A stretch of 64,000 nt of DNA from Lepiota brunneoincarnata (taxonomy: Eukaryota; Basidiomycota; Agaricomycetes; Agaricales; Agaricaceae). Made by a program: the position numbers and the translations under genes. Below the pieces are notes generated by a model. It made no database searches, had not been told where the DNA came from, and saw only the letters and a list, made by a program, of their open reading frames with translations. Positions 12,237-23,412 of this stretch are shown here, piece by piece. Position 1 is the first letter of the stretch; each line of letters begins with the position of its first letter. The stretch covers positions 186,001 through 250,000 of the forward strand of contig JAEBUN010000040.1 in assembly GCA_023014365.1 (NCBI GenBank), given 5' to 3'.

Positions 12237-13122
12237 AGTAGTGTTTTAGAGGTTAACAAACAGCCATTGAAGTTATCTTAGCCATACGGTGCAACAATGA
12301 AAGGACAATCCCTGTCAATTCAAAGCATGGGGTCTCTAGTCTCTGGTCTCTGGTCTCTGAACTCTGTTCTCTGTCTCTGTCTCTGTCTCTAGCACTCTGG
12401 AACTCTAAACTCTGGACTTTGTTCTATGTCTCTGTCCCTGGGTTGGTTGATGACTGAAGAAATCACACTTAACAACACACACTAAATAGTCCTCTGAAAC
12501 CATTCTTGATCACAGCTTGTAGACTTGCATGTGGAAGCAGGGGTAAGACCTCTTGCTTCTCCATGAACAAGTGCGACTGTATTTATATTGTTTAGATACA
12601 TATGAGAGATAGTAAATATGAAATAGAAAACAATAAGCTTAATTGTTACAGGTACTGTAGAACATTTTGGAAGATTCAGCAGCATTTCTACCTTGCCCTA
12701 GGTTATGGGTTTTTCTCTGATTGATGAATGGCAATCCAGCCTGATGTGTTCCATGCTCATCTGCATTATTCTGCATCCATGCAAGCGCGTTTAAGCCTCC
12801 AGATCAATTATGATCGGAATGTATAGCATATGGACAATCCCTTGATCCATTGTAATTAATCTCAGTTAGGCAGTATGCCAAGGTGCTGGGACACACAAAG
12901 CACTCATTCATTATGAGTCTTTGATATTTCTAGGGTTTTGGGCATTGGTTGTTGCCTCCCAAACATTGGACATTCCATTCCATGGTCCAGTCATCATTAT
13001 TGGGCTCACTATAGGCATAATACACCTGAGACAGCTGCTAGGTACATTCTTTATGTTCAACCACATTCGAGTTCATCAGAAAACTGCTCATAAGGTCCCT
13101 GTCCCTTGATGCGACTGGAGTA

Positions 13123-13334
13123 CAGTAGCTGCCAAAACCTTTCCAATGTTCTCCAAGTCTCAACTATTCCTTGAATAGCTCTAGATATACTAAAGCTAGA
13201 GACCTCATATTTTAAATATATATACCCCTATATCCTATCTACTAATTGAATCTAGTAATAATCACATAATATTCCATATTTGGAAGTCAATGAATTAAAC
13301 AATATTTATAGTGCATTGGAAAGGTTTTGGAACT
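13123..13334 (+). repeat. Left terminal inverted repeat of the mariner element
   Basis: About 212 bp, matching the reverse complement of 14522-14732. Each repeat is itself bracketed by an inverted pair: GCCAAAACCTTTCCAATG near the outer end and CATTGGAAAGGTTTTGG near the inner end. That gives four copies of one 17-18-bp motif per element, a plausible set of transposase binding sites of the IR/DR kind. Confidence 0.9.
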
Positions 13335-13472
13335 CTTAATATATAATCACATGATTTCATTTAATGTAATCAAATAAATGCAAATAAAATCATGTGACCC
13401 TATAGGATAATGTATATATATAGGTGCTTACTTCCTATACCTAACCCAACCCCCCAACTTACCATACCCTAC

Positions 13473-14492
13473 CATGAGGTCACTTTTTACTTACCCAGAT
13501 CAATCACATTCTCTCTCTCCTAGACAAGGGAATTTCTGCTGCCCAAATCTCTTCTACTATGGGCCTAGGCCTTAGTACTATATCCAGACTTTGCTCCAAA
13601 CATTGATCAACACTCTCCAAGTCTGTTGGTGGCCATCCATCCAAGCTTTCCTCCTGTGATACCCACTATGCTGTCAAACTCATCACCTCCCAAAAGGCCA
13701 ATAATGCTGTTCAGGTTACCAAATCACTCCAACATATGACCCAGCAATCTCTTCCTACCAATACCATTCACAGAGCACTCAAAAGAGCTGGAATTAAAAC
13801 TGTAGTCAAAGTGAAACAACCTTTTCTCAGCTTGGCTCACCAGCAGAAGAGGATGGAGTGGGCTGAGGCACATGTCAACTGGACTTTGGAAGACTGGAAG
13901 AGGGTAGTTTGGTCAGATGAAACCAAAATCAATCATTTGGGATCAGATGGAAGGCATTGGGTTTGGAAAAGAGGGTCAGAGAAGCTGAAAAGTAGGCTGG
14001 TAGATGGAACTAGGAAGTTTGGAGGAGGCTCTATCATGGTCTGGGGCTGCATGTTATGGGAAGGAGGGGGAATCCCATGCAGAATTGAGGGGAAGATGGA
14101 TGCTAACCTTTATACCAGCATTTTGAAACATAAACTGCAGGAAAGTCTTAGGTGGTACAAGAAGAAGGTGGGAGATATTGTCTTCCAACAAGATAATGAT
14201 CCCAAGCACAAGAGCCAAACAGCTACAAAGTGGTTTAAAAGGGCTAAAATGGAGGTTATGGTATGGCCCCCACAGTCTCCTGACCTCAATCCTATTGAAC
14301 ACCTATGGACTTATATCAAAAGGAGGCTGGAGGAGTATGATACTCCTCCTAGAGGAATATTAGAGTTGTGGGAGAGGACTAGAGGTGGAGTGGAATAAGA
14401 TTCCACCTTCAGTGTGTCAGAATTTGATTGAAAGTATGCCTAGAAGGGTTCAGGCTATTTTGGAGGCTAGGGGGGGCTATACCAAGTACTAA
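13473..14492 (+). pseudogene. Tc1-like DD34E transposase with a stop and frameshifts
   Basis: Cut-and-paste transposase acting on the flanking inverted repeats. An N-terminal paired helix-turn-helix region is readable from about 13490 (QINHILSLLDKGISAAQI, then GLGLSTISRL and SVGGHPSKL). An in-frame TGA at 13604 breaks it, probably a former CGA. A continuous 220-codon frame from 13736 carries the catalytic residues: Asp in VVWSDETKIN, Asp in FQQDNDPKHKS, and Glu in SPDLNPIEHLW. There are 34 residues between the second Asp and the Glu. A frameshift near 14375-14390 gives an early stop at 14398; the natural tail EWNKIPPSVCQNLI continues in another frame to 14492. Few lesions, so a relatively recent copy. 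Confidence 0.9.
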
Positions 14493-14521
14493 ATACCCAT
14501 AATTGTATATTTTGTTTACTC

Positions 14522-14732
14522 AGTTCCAAAACCTTTCCAATGCACTATAAATATTGTTTAATTCATTGACTTCCAAATATGGAATATTATGTAATAATTA
14601 CTGGATCAATTAGTAGATAGGATATAGGGGTATATATATTTAAAATATGAGGTCTCTAGCTTTAGTATATCTAGAGCTATTCAAGGAATAGTTGAGACCT
14701 GGAGAACATTGGAAATGTTTTGGCAGCTACTG
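14522..14732 (-). repeat. Right terminal inverted repeat of the mariner element
   Basis: Inverse of 13123-13334, including the inner and outer copies of the putative binding motif. Begins AGTTCCAAAACCTTTCC and ends GGCAGCTACTG. Confidence 0.9.
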
Positions 14733-14983
14733 TATACTCAATAGGCTATGTAGAGTCCTGAATCCCTCTGGTGAGCGTTCTGATAGCTTAAAAACTAAGC
14801 TTAGTGATAATGAACTGGTTTGAACACTTCTGAGGCTCAAATATCCTTAATTCAGTCAAACTGGCTACTATGGGACATAGTACCAATCTTCTATAGAGTT
14901 CTTTAATGATATAGCCAATGATTCTATGTAGAGAATTGTTCCAGAGTACAGAATTCATGTGTAGGCATGAAATCGGTGTATCA

Positions 14984-14997
14984 TCTCCCCCTAACCA
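14984..14997 (-). promoter_or_regulatory. Polypurine tract of element A
   Basis: TCTCCCCCTAACC reads GGTTAGGGGGAGA on the minus strand, directly abutting the 3' LTR start TGATACAC. A purine run in this place primes plus-strand DNA synthesis in LTR retrotransposons. Element B has the identical tract (20417-20429). It shows that the following antisense genes lie inside the element. Confidence 0.8.
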
Positions 14998-15314
14998 ATT
15001 GCTGACTGTCCTCAGTCATTGTCTCCTTCAGATTTGCAGTTTCTGAGTCTCTCTGATGCACTCTCTGTTCTAGAATGTTCACCAGCTTTGAGGGTAGTGT
15101 ACTTTCACTAAGCTTATTCCAAAATGATGTCATGTCACCAAGCTTAAATGTATAGATCAACTTCTTGTTGCTATAGCTTAAATTTTTATCTTGTTATTGG
15201 GCCTTTTTAAAAGTCCCAAGTTTGCATTTTTCTTTCTTTCATTTGTGCTCCCATCTCCTTTCTCACCTCTTATCTCCCTTCTATTACACTTCTGCTACTC
15301 ATTCATTGCCCCAA
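14998..15314 (+). other. Non-coding leader upstream of antisense gene 1 (element A)
   Basis: No convincing coding frame. It is closely similar to 20430-20744 in element B and holds TAAGCTTA-type motifs near 15111 and 15141. It probably carries the promoter and 5' untranslated region of the gene at 15315; no clear TATA box was seen. Confidence 0.5.
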
Positions 15315-17376
15315 ATGGACAGGAACACTCATAGCAGCAAGCACACCCAGTATGAAGAAGACTCTGACTCCTCCTCCAGTAAATAACAGTTGCTTTGCTG
15401 CTGTCTTTGTTTTCCTAACACAGTTTCCAGACTATGCAGGGCCAAGCACTGCCCCTCAGACTTCTCAGGATGCACCCTCTTCATCAATTGTGCAGCATAA
15501 GTCTCTTTTCTCTCAGATTTTCATTGTTCCTCATGGTTTTTCTCTGTGTTTAGGTCTTACCATTCACCTGCCAGTGCGTTGCACAACCTTCTGCCTCAAT
15601 GGAAACCACCAGCACCATATGCTAGGAGGGCTAGAGGAGGGTGAGTAGGGCAAGGAGCTTGTGGAAACTGCCAGATGGGTGTGGGTAGGACCCCTCCCCC
15701 ACTGTACTCTCCACCTCGTGGCCTAACCCCTCAACCTTTGCCTCCACTGTCTGTGCTAGCTCCATTGGCTGCCCCCGCTCCAAGACATGTCATCTCAATC
15801 ATGTCCTTATGCAATCCTATCAGCAAGCCCTCTGCCAGATTTACCACAGAGGTTGCATCGAGTATTCCTGTTGGCAGACCCTCTTCCAGATTGTCCAGAG
15901 AGATCTCATCAACAACTATGCTGTTGCCCCCTCTTTCCCAGTCTCTAGTGGCGCCTTGTGAGCCAGAATCACTGGTCCTCCCCCCACTGGCTACTGTGGG
16001 TACTCTGGGGCTCCCTGGGCCCTCAACACTCAGACCTAGTTCACCTGGTTCTCCCTCAGTGGCTTCTATGCATAAGCTTAGCCCCTACTCACTGTTTCTC
16101 ATCATTTGTCACTAACTATTTATCTCACAGCTTGCATTTCTGCTGCCCTCAAAGGTAAACGGTGAGCGAGGTCTTCTACTCTGCCTCCTCAACCTTTGTT
16201 TCTGGTGAGTTCAAACTTGCCATCACATTCTCCTGTCCCAGGGGTCTCCCAAGAAGACCTCTTCAAAATTTTTAACTGGTCCTCTACCCTGGCTGAGCGA
16301 AACATGTTGGCTTCTCCCAGGTGTCCTACACCATCGCCGCCTCACTTGGCTTGTGCTCCAGTCAAGTCTCCCCCAAGCCCCATGGAGATTTTACCTTCCC
16401 CAGATTTGGAGCTCCTTCTAGAGCCTTCACCCATTCTCCAGGAGCCAGCATTTGTTTTTCAAGACTTGTTTTTGGCCTCTTCAACTCCCATGCCCTCTCA
16501 CAGTCCTAGCCTAGTAGTTCCTGAGGTACCCAAGTCCTCACCTCCACAGGCCAGACCTTTGAAGTCATGTCAAAAATGCATCTTTTCTTCCAAGAAGAGC
16601 TCTAATACATGAATGAAGAAACACGTTCCCAAGGCACGTGTTCACTGCACTGAAGCTGAGATCATTTGGGAACATGGTTATAAGCATCCAGTCCTGATCT
16701 TCAGTGAAGATTTCTCCAAGCTGCTGACAGTCAGTCAGCTTTCCATAAGCTTATCCAATTTTTCTTTTATATTTCCCAATTAACAGCTGTTCTTTTGACT
16801 AGTACCTGCCACCCTTGTCATGGTGCCTGATATTTGCTACACACAAACTGGAATGTGAACCTTTGGGCTTGGGTAAGAAGTGTTGCAGCTGCGACCTCTA
16901 CAACTACCCTTGCATGTTTGCGGACCACCCACAAGTTTTGGCAGGCATCACAAATGCCCTGGTCACATCTGTCATGACCAGTGAATACCATAAGTGTCTT
17001 TTGGCATTTTATTCTCTTTTCTTATCCTCTTTATTTTCTAGATCTGGCTGCATTTGCTTGAGTCACATCCTCCAGCTTGGTCAGCTTGGAGGTGAACTGA
17101 GTAGCATACGAGGCATCTGCATTTCATCATCAACAGGTTGTTTATCAATTTGTCCAGGAGATGCAGGCCACTTGGACCGCAATGGAAGGTAATGACACAG
17201 CATTTGTTGAAATGGGAATGGCCAACTTTCTTGAGGACATCCAGGCCTTTTTCAACTTTGCTGATCGCTTCCCTGGGGTCCTGACATATGAGGAATTTGA
17301 GGAACTCAAGTCTCTCCTCTTTCTTGCCTTTCCAATGACTCAAGACCCTGAGTCCATCTTGGAGGACTTGAACTGA
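15315..17376 (+). pseudogene. Antisense cargo gene 1 of element A (Pro/Ser-rich protein with Cys module)
   Basis: Gene on the strand opposite to the gag-pol of its element. Start ATG 15315 (MDRNTHSSKH) is shared with the B copy at 20745. Short introns are visible: one between about 15380 and 15426, and one ending in TAG at about 17042. The long middle part is Pro/Ser-rich and basic. Near 16815-16935 is a Cys cluster (KLECEPLGLGKKCCSCDLYNYPC). Two cysteines of the B version are lost here. The C-terminal exon reads ALVTSVMTSEY, then after an intron a conserved acidic tail with FADRFPGV, ending in LEDLN at 17376. Several frames are broken. No known family recognised; the Cys spacing only suggests metal binding. 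Confidence 0.65.
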
Positions 17377-18021
17377 TGCCTTTTTTATCTTTTATCTCTT
17401 GAATGTAAAATGGATATACATTCAATATCATTATCTTATTTCTTGTCCCTTTTCTTGAGCTAAGCTAAACTGTTTCTGACTTTCTTGTCATCTCCTAAAG
17501 CTAAGCTAAAGACCTCCTGGGAAACTCCTAAGCTAGTTTAGGTTGCCAGTCACTTATATACTCCTTATATGTTTCTCTGATATTTCTGCAATGTCTATTG
17601 ACACCTCAATGCGCCATGATCTGCAACATGTAGTGACCCAGTCATCTGTTCCAGTTTACTTACAAGCCTGAACCAGTGTGTATGCTCATATTCAAAATTG
17701 TGCATATTGAAGCACTACTTGGGGCCCATCTCCCCCTAGCCAAATTGAAATCGGTGCCCTCACTGTTCCATCAGAATCCCTGTGCACACTGATAACCACG
17801 AGACCCTGGCAACATGTTACCTAATAAGGCAACTGTGGTTCAGCTAGTCTGTCAAAGGCTGGCTACTCAAGATAACAGGTTTCCTAGGCATCTTAGGTCA
17901 TAAGCTTAGGGTGGAGGGTGCTTTTCATCCACTTGCTATGATTCATCATCACTGCCAACAGCTTTTTCTTGTAAAAGTGAGGGAGTGACATCTCATTCTA
18001 GCAGACACTCTTTGCAAGAAA
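17377..18021 (+). other. Spacer between the two antisense genes (element A)
   Basis: 645 bp without a supported gene. It matches 22799-23412 of element B over its length, including AATGTAAAATG...TATACATTCAA just after the stop and CATAAGCTTAGGGTGGAGGG near 17900. It likely holds the 3' end of gene 1 and the promoter of gene 2. Confidence 0.5.
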
Positions 18022-19204
18022 ATGGCTTCTTCTATCCCTAATCTTCAAGTCAAGCTTGACAATCTCATCAGCAACGCCAAAGGTTGTCTTCAGTGCCTGC
18101 AAAATAGTCAAGTCACTCATCCCCTCATTGAAAATGCTCTCCTTGCATTTGACACTCCTGGGGTATGTTTATTTATTCCTACATCTCCCTCCTCATTGCT
18201 CAATTGCTTTCCAGTCTGCTTATATTGAAGCATTATCGGAGGACACTGAGGCTATCAAGCTTTATGTCAACCAGGACTATGTCTTCTGTATTTGCAAGCT
18301 CTACAAAATTTACCAAAACAACTACCATTTGTCTTATGAGATGCTTGCAATCTATAAGGTGTTCTCTGAATGCTGTAGCTGCATTAATCACATCTGCTCT
18401 GAGGAATCCCACAAAACCAGGACTGAAGAGGCTCAGAACCTGTCATCCATGACTGGTTCTTCTTCCTCTAATGCTAGCAAAGGCTCTGCTGTCCCCAAAC
18501 ACATAAGCTTAGCATTCTTTTGGCTCCAATTGCCTTCTCATGTATAAGCTTAGCCTTGCAAGGGTTGCAAGGCCCCTGTCTCTGCTGCTGTTGTGGTAGA
18601 CACCAATACCGAGCCTGTGGAGAGTATGAATAGTGCCTCCAACTCCTGAGCAACTGGTGCTAACATGGCAATCTAGCTGCTTCTCAACCTATTACATTGG
18701 CTGTGATTATTGCTTGCCTCCAGGATATGATGGTCAATGAGGAGGTTTCTCAAGCTATCATCAAAGAGGTTCATGTAGTTTTGCCTTATCACAAGCATCA
18801 TTTGTCTGCGTCCAACATGGTGTGCCAACTCTACTCCCCCTAACCACTGATTCTGACTTCCTCCCTCATTAGGAGACCATCAAAAAGTCCTCATTGTCTA
18901 AAGGCACTGTCTTCTTCCCTATTGTCAAGTTCCCAATATGAACACTAAACACTGCTGTTATGCCTAGGCTGAACAGGTTCTAGCCAAAGCCAACATCAAT
19001 ACCGCCAAGTGTGCCTGGACTGAGTCTGCTTCCGATGAGCACACCTTTGCAGGCTTATCTGGTGGGCCTTGTCTCACTTTTATTTGCTAAGCTTAACAGT
19101 TCTGACACTTATCCCAGCCAGCTTATTTGCTCCAGGAACTCCAAAACCTCCTGTCTCACTCTTGCGATGAGTACAAGTCTGAATCTTGCAGTGACAACGC
19201 TTGG
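18022..19204 (+). pseudogene. Antisense cargo gene 2 of element A, 5' part (split by element B)
   Basis: Starts MASSIPNLQVKLDNLISNAK. Exon 1 ends at DTPG, followed by an intron of about 52 bp beginning GTATGT and ending TAG. Exon 2 begins SAYIEALSEDTEAIKLYVNQ and carries several cysteines (SECCSCINHICSEE) and a Ser-rich stretch. The B copy has the same intron at the same place. Further downstream the frame is interrupted, and TATAAGCTTAG supplies a stop near 18546. The gene is cut at 19205-19208 by insertion of element B; its last exon is at 33256-33413. Function unknown. Confidence 0.65.
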
Positions 19205-19208
19205 TCGG

Positions 19209-20416
19209 TGAAAAGGTAGAAATGTTTGTGGATTTTTAATATAGATAGAGGGCTTGTTTTCACTAAGCTTAGCCAAAATTCGATAAGCTTAAGCTAATAC
19301 AAGTGATATGAGATAGATAATGAACAGTTTCGTCTTTTAGGGTGTTCTGGGGGTGCGTTCTGACAGCAAAATTCAAGAGAGTAGTGTTTTAGAGGTTAAC
19401 GAACAGCCGTTGAAGTTATATTAGCCATATGGTGCAATAATGAAAGGACAATCCCTGCCAATTCAAAGCATGGGGTCTCTGGTCTCTGGTCTCTGGTCTC
19501 TAAACTTGGTTCTCTGTCTCTGTCTCTGTCTCTGGGTTGGTCGACAACTGAATCTTGATCACAGCTCACAGACTTGCATGTGTAAGTGGGGGTGAGACCT
19601 CTTGCTTCTCCACAAACAAGTGCAACTGTATTTATATTGTTTAGATACATACGAGAGATAGTAAATATGAAATAGAAAACAATAAGCTTAATTGTTATAG
19701 GCACTGTAGAACATTTTGGAAGGTTCAGCAGCATTTCTACCTTGCCCTAGGTTATGGGTTTTTCTCTGATTGACAAATGGCAATCCAGCCAGACGTGCTC
19801 TATGCTCGTCTGCATTATTCTGCATCCACATGAGCATGTTTAAGCCTCTGGATCAATTATGATCAGAATGTATAGCATATGGACAATCCCTTGATCCGTT
19901 GTAATTAATCTCAGTTAGGCAGTATGCTGAGGTGCCGGGACCCACAAAGCACTCGTTAATTATGAGTCTTTGATATTTCTAGGTTTTTGGGCATCAGGTG
20001 TTGCCTCCTGGATGTTGGATGTTCCGTTCTGTGGTCTGGTCATCATTATTGGGCTTGCTATAGGCATAATACATCTGAGACAGCCACTAGGTACATTCTT
20101 TTATGTTCAAATGCATTCAGTTTCATCAGAAAACTGCTTGTAAGGTCCCTTGATGCGACCGGAGTATACTTGATAGGCTATGTAGGGTCCTGAATCCCTC
20201 CGGAGAGCGTTCTGATAGCTTGGTTCACTAAGCTTAGTGATAATGAGCTGGTTTGAACACTTTTGAGGCTCAAATATCCTTATTTCTGTTGAACTGGCTA
20301 CTACAGGACATAGTCCCAATCCTCTATAGAGTTTTTTAATGATATAGCCAATGATTCTATGTAGAGAATTATTCCGGAGTATGGAATTCATGTATAGGCG
20401 TGAAATTGGCATATCA
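19209..20416 (-). repeat. 3' LTR of element B
   Basis: 1208 bp, TGAAAAGG...ATATCA. It lacks segments present in other copies, notably around 19545 where about 60 bp between the AGAGAC tract and CTTGATCA are missing. It is followed at once by the polypurine tract. Confidence 0.9.
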
Positions 20417-20430
20417 TCTCCCCCTAACCA
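20417..20430 (-). promoter_or_regulatory. Polypurine tract of element B
   Basis: Same GGTTAGGGGGAGA (minus strand) as at 14984, directly beside the 3' LTR. Confidence 0.8.
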
Positions 20431-20744
20431 ATTGCTGACTGTCCTCAGTCATTTTCTCCTTCAAATTCACAGTATCTGAGTCTCTTCTGACATGCTCTAT
20501 GTTCTAGAACTTTCACCAGCTTTGAGGGTAGCATACTTTCGCTAAGCTTATCCCAAAATGATGTCATGTCACTGAGTTTAAATGTATAGATCAACTTCTT
20601 GTTGCTATAGCTTAAATTTTTATCTTGTTATTGGGTCTTTTTTAAAAGTCCCAAGGTCTCGTTTCAGCTCTTTCATTCTCCCTCTCACTTCTCACTTGTC
20701 TATCCTGCTCTCATTTCACTCTTCAATGCCCACTTCTATCAGCA

Positions 20745-22798
20745 ATGGACAGAAACATGCACAGCAGCAAACATGCCCAATATGAAGCAGACACGGACTC
20801 CTCCTCTGGTGAGTAAATTTTGCTTTACAGTTATCTTTGGTTTCCTCACACTGTTCTCAGACTACACTGGGCCAAGAAATGCCTCACAGGTCCTTCAAAA
20901 TGTGTCCTCTCCCTCAATTGTGCAACATAAGTCGCATTTTCTCGTTTCCTTTCATCCTTACTCAGGTTTTTCTCTGGTTTAGGTCTCACTATTCACCTGC
21001 CGGTGCATCGCGACCACCTGCCTCTACTGCCAGCACCAGCACTGCATGCTCAATGGGCTCGAGGAGGAAGGGTGGGATGAGGAGCCCATGGAAATCATCA
21101 GGTAGGTGTGGAAAGGACCCCTCCCCCACCATACTCTCTGCCCTGCGACCCAACCCCTCAACCATTGCCTCCCTTGTTTGCACCGATTCTGTTGGCTGCC
21201 CCTACTCCCCAACGTGTAATCTCCATTGCGTCCCTATGTAATCTGATCAACAGGCCCTCTGCCAGATATACTACAGAGGTCGCATCGGATACCCCTGTTG
21301 GTGGGTCCTCTTCTGGATTATCCAGAGAGGCCTTGTCAACCACTATGCTGCTGCCCCCTCTTGCTATCTCATTGTGCACCCTGGATGGGGAAGACTTGCT
21401 GGTGCTCCCTCCCCTGGGTATTGCATCAGGTTCAGAGGTGCCAGGCCCTTCAACAACCCGCCCCTCCTCCCCCGTACTTTCTTCAGCTACTTCAACGTGT
21501 AAGCTTAGTCTTTTTCACGGTATATTTGTCCTTTCTGCTGACTTCTGCTTTAGCGCATATCCCAGCTGCCCTTAAAGGCAAACAGAAGGCAAAATCATCA
21601 ACACCGCCCCCCACGCCTCTGTTCTTGGCAAATTCAAACTCACCCTCACACTCATTGGGTCCTGAGGTCTCCCAAGAAGACCTCCTCAAAATCTTTAGCT
21701 GGTCCTCTACTCTAGATGGACAACACGCATTGTCTTTGCCCAGGTGCCCAACACCATCACCACCCCACTTTGCTGGCACTCCAGTCGAGTCTTCCCCAAG
21801 GGCCGTGGAGATTTTGCCTTCTCCAGATTTGGAGCTCCTTCTGGAGCCTTTGCCTGCCCCTCAAGAACCGACTTTTGTTTTTCAAGACATGTTCTTAGCT
21901 TCTCCAACCCCTGTTCCATCCTGTGTGCCGAGCCTGGTGATCCCAGACATATCCCAGTTCTTGCCTCCTCAGGCCAGTCCTTCAGGGTTGCGTCACCAGC
22001 ACGTGAACCTGCCAAAGAAAAGCTCCAACATGCACCCAAAGAAATACACTCTCTGAGCTTGTGTCCAATGTTCTGAAGCCAAAATAATCTGGGATCATGG
22101 ATACCGGCACCCAGTCCTGCTCTTTTGTGAGGACTTCTCTAGGCTGCTGGCAGCTAGCCAGCTTTTGGTATGTTCTCCAAGTTCTCTCATGTTTCCTTAC
22201 TGATGGTTATGCACCCACCCTAGTATGTGCCACCTTGGTCTTGGTGCCTTACTTGTGCCGCTTGTAAGTTGGAGTGCAAGCCTCTGGGCAAGGGTAAGAA
22301 GTGTTGCAGCTGTGACCTTTATAACTACCCATGCACTTTCACCGATCACCCATGTGTCTCTGCTGGTATTGCAAATGCCCTGGTCATGTCCATGATGACC
22401 AGTCAATATTGTACATATCTTTTTGCTCTTTATTTTTCACATTCTTATTCACTTGGCTAATAGATCTGGCCATCTTCGCACAGATCACCTCCTCCAGCTT
22501 GGTCAGCCTGGAGGCAAACCAAGTCACTTATGAGGCGTTGGCATTCCACCACCGTTGCGTCATATATCAATTTGTCCAGGAAATGTAAGCCACTTGGACT
22601 GTATTGGAGGGTAATGATGTGGCGTTCATTGAGATGGGAATGGCTGACTCCCTCGAAGATGTTCAGGTGTTCTTCGAGTTTGCTGACAACTTTCCAGGGG
22701 TCCCAACATATGAGAAATTCGAGGAGCTCAAGTCGCTTCTCTTCCTTGCTTTCCCAATGACTCAGGATCCCAAGGCCATCTTGGAGGACTTGAACTGA
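20745..22798 (+). pseudogene. Antisense cargo gene 1 of element B (Pro/Ser-rich protein with Cys module)
   Basis: Better copy of the gene at 15315. Start MDRNMHSSKHAQYEADTD, intron from GTGAGTAAAT near 20811 to about 20858, and further short introns. The middle is Pro/Ser-rich (PPPYSLPCDPTPQPLPPLF near 21115). At about 22245-22340 a Cys module reads WCLTCAACKLECKPLGKG then KKCCSCDLYNYPC: CX2CX2CX4C followed by CCX1CX7C. After an intron ending near 22463 the last exon carries LVSLEANQVTYEALAFHHRC and an acidic tail ending in LEDLN. One TAA near 22588 replaces a CAG present in element A. The arrangement resembles zinc-binding nuclear proteins, but no family was recognised. Confidence 0.7.
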
Positions 22799-23412
22799 TG
22801 TCTTTTTTATCTTTTATTTCTTGAATGTAAAATGTATATACATTCAACATCATTATCTTGTTTCTTGTCTCCTACTGAGTTAAGCTTAAGACCATCTGGA
22901 ATATCCCAAGCTAAGCTAAGGTTTCCAGCTGCCTATACTTTCATCATGTATTTCTCTGTTTTTCCTGTTTATTGAGACATCAACGCGAGGTGATCCACAA
23001 CACGCAGTGACCCGTTCATCAGTTCTGGTTTACTTACAAGCCCAAACCCAAACCAGCTTGTACATGGTGTTTGTGAAAAAGCTTACACCCACTGCTATTG
23101 AAGTGCTACTTGGGGCCCATCTCCCCCTAGCCAAATTGAAATTGGTGCCCTCACCATTCCATCAGAATCCCTGTGTACACTGATAACTGCGACACCCTGC
23201 CAACATGTTACCTAATAAGGCAACTGTGGTTCAGCTAGTCTGTCGAAGGCTGGCTACTCAAGATTACAGGTTTCCTAGGCCTCTCAGGTCATAAGCTTAG
23301 GGTGGAGGGTGCTTTTCATCCACTCATTATGATTTGTCATCACTGCCAACAGCCTTTTCTTATAAAAGCAAGGGAGCGACATCTCATTCTAGCAGACACT
23401 CTTCATAAGAAA
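22799..23412 (+). other. Spacer between the two antisense genes (element B)
   Basis: 614 bp, homologous to 17377-18021, no supported gene. A conserved block (CTACTTGGGGCCCATCTCCC near 23106) is nearly identical in both copies. Confidence 0.5.

Larger units (their letters stand above)
13123..14732 (+). mobile_element. Tc1/mariner element, 1610 bp
   Basis: Inserted in the LTR at TA, duplicated on both sides (13121-13122 and 14733-14734). Ends are CAGTAGCTGCCAAAAC and its inverse. The terminal inverted repeats are about 212 bp and differ at only a handful of positions. The element encodes one DD34E transposase. The uninterrupted site is visible in sibling LTRs (GGAGTATACTTGATAGG). Confidence 0.93.
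12237..14983 (-). repeat. 3' LTR of element A, 5'-truncated and split by a mariner element
   Basis: Minus-strand LTR of the family. Its first roughly 130 bases (U5 side) are missing; it begins at AGTAGTGTTTTAGAGG. It is interrupted at 13123-14732 by a Tc1/mariner element at a TA and ends at the standard TGTATCA (14983). A polypurine tract follows in the minus orientation. The next sequence is the antisense-gene region that also follows the 3' LTR of element B, which identifies this as the 3' LTR of a minus-strand element. Confidence 0.85.
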
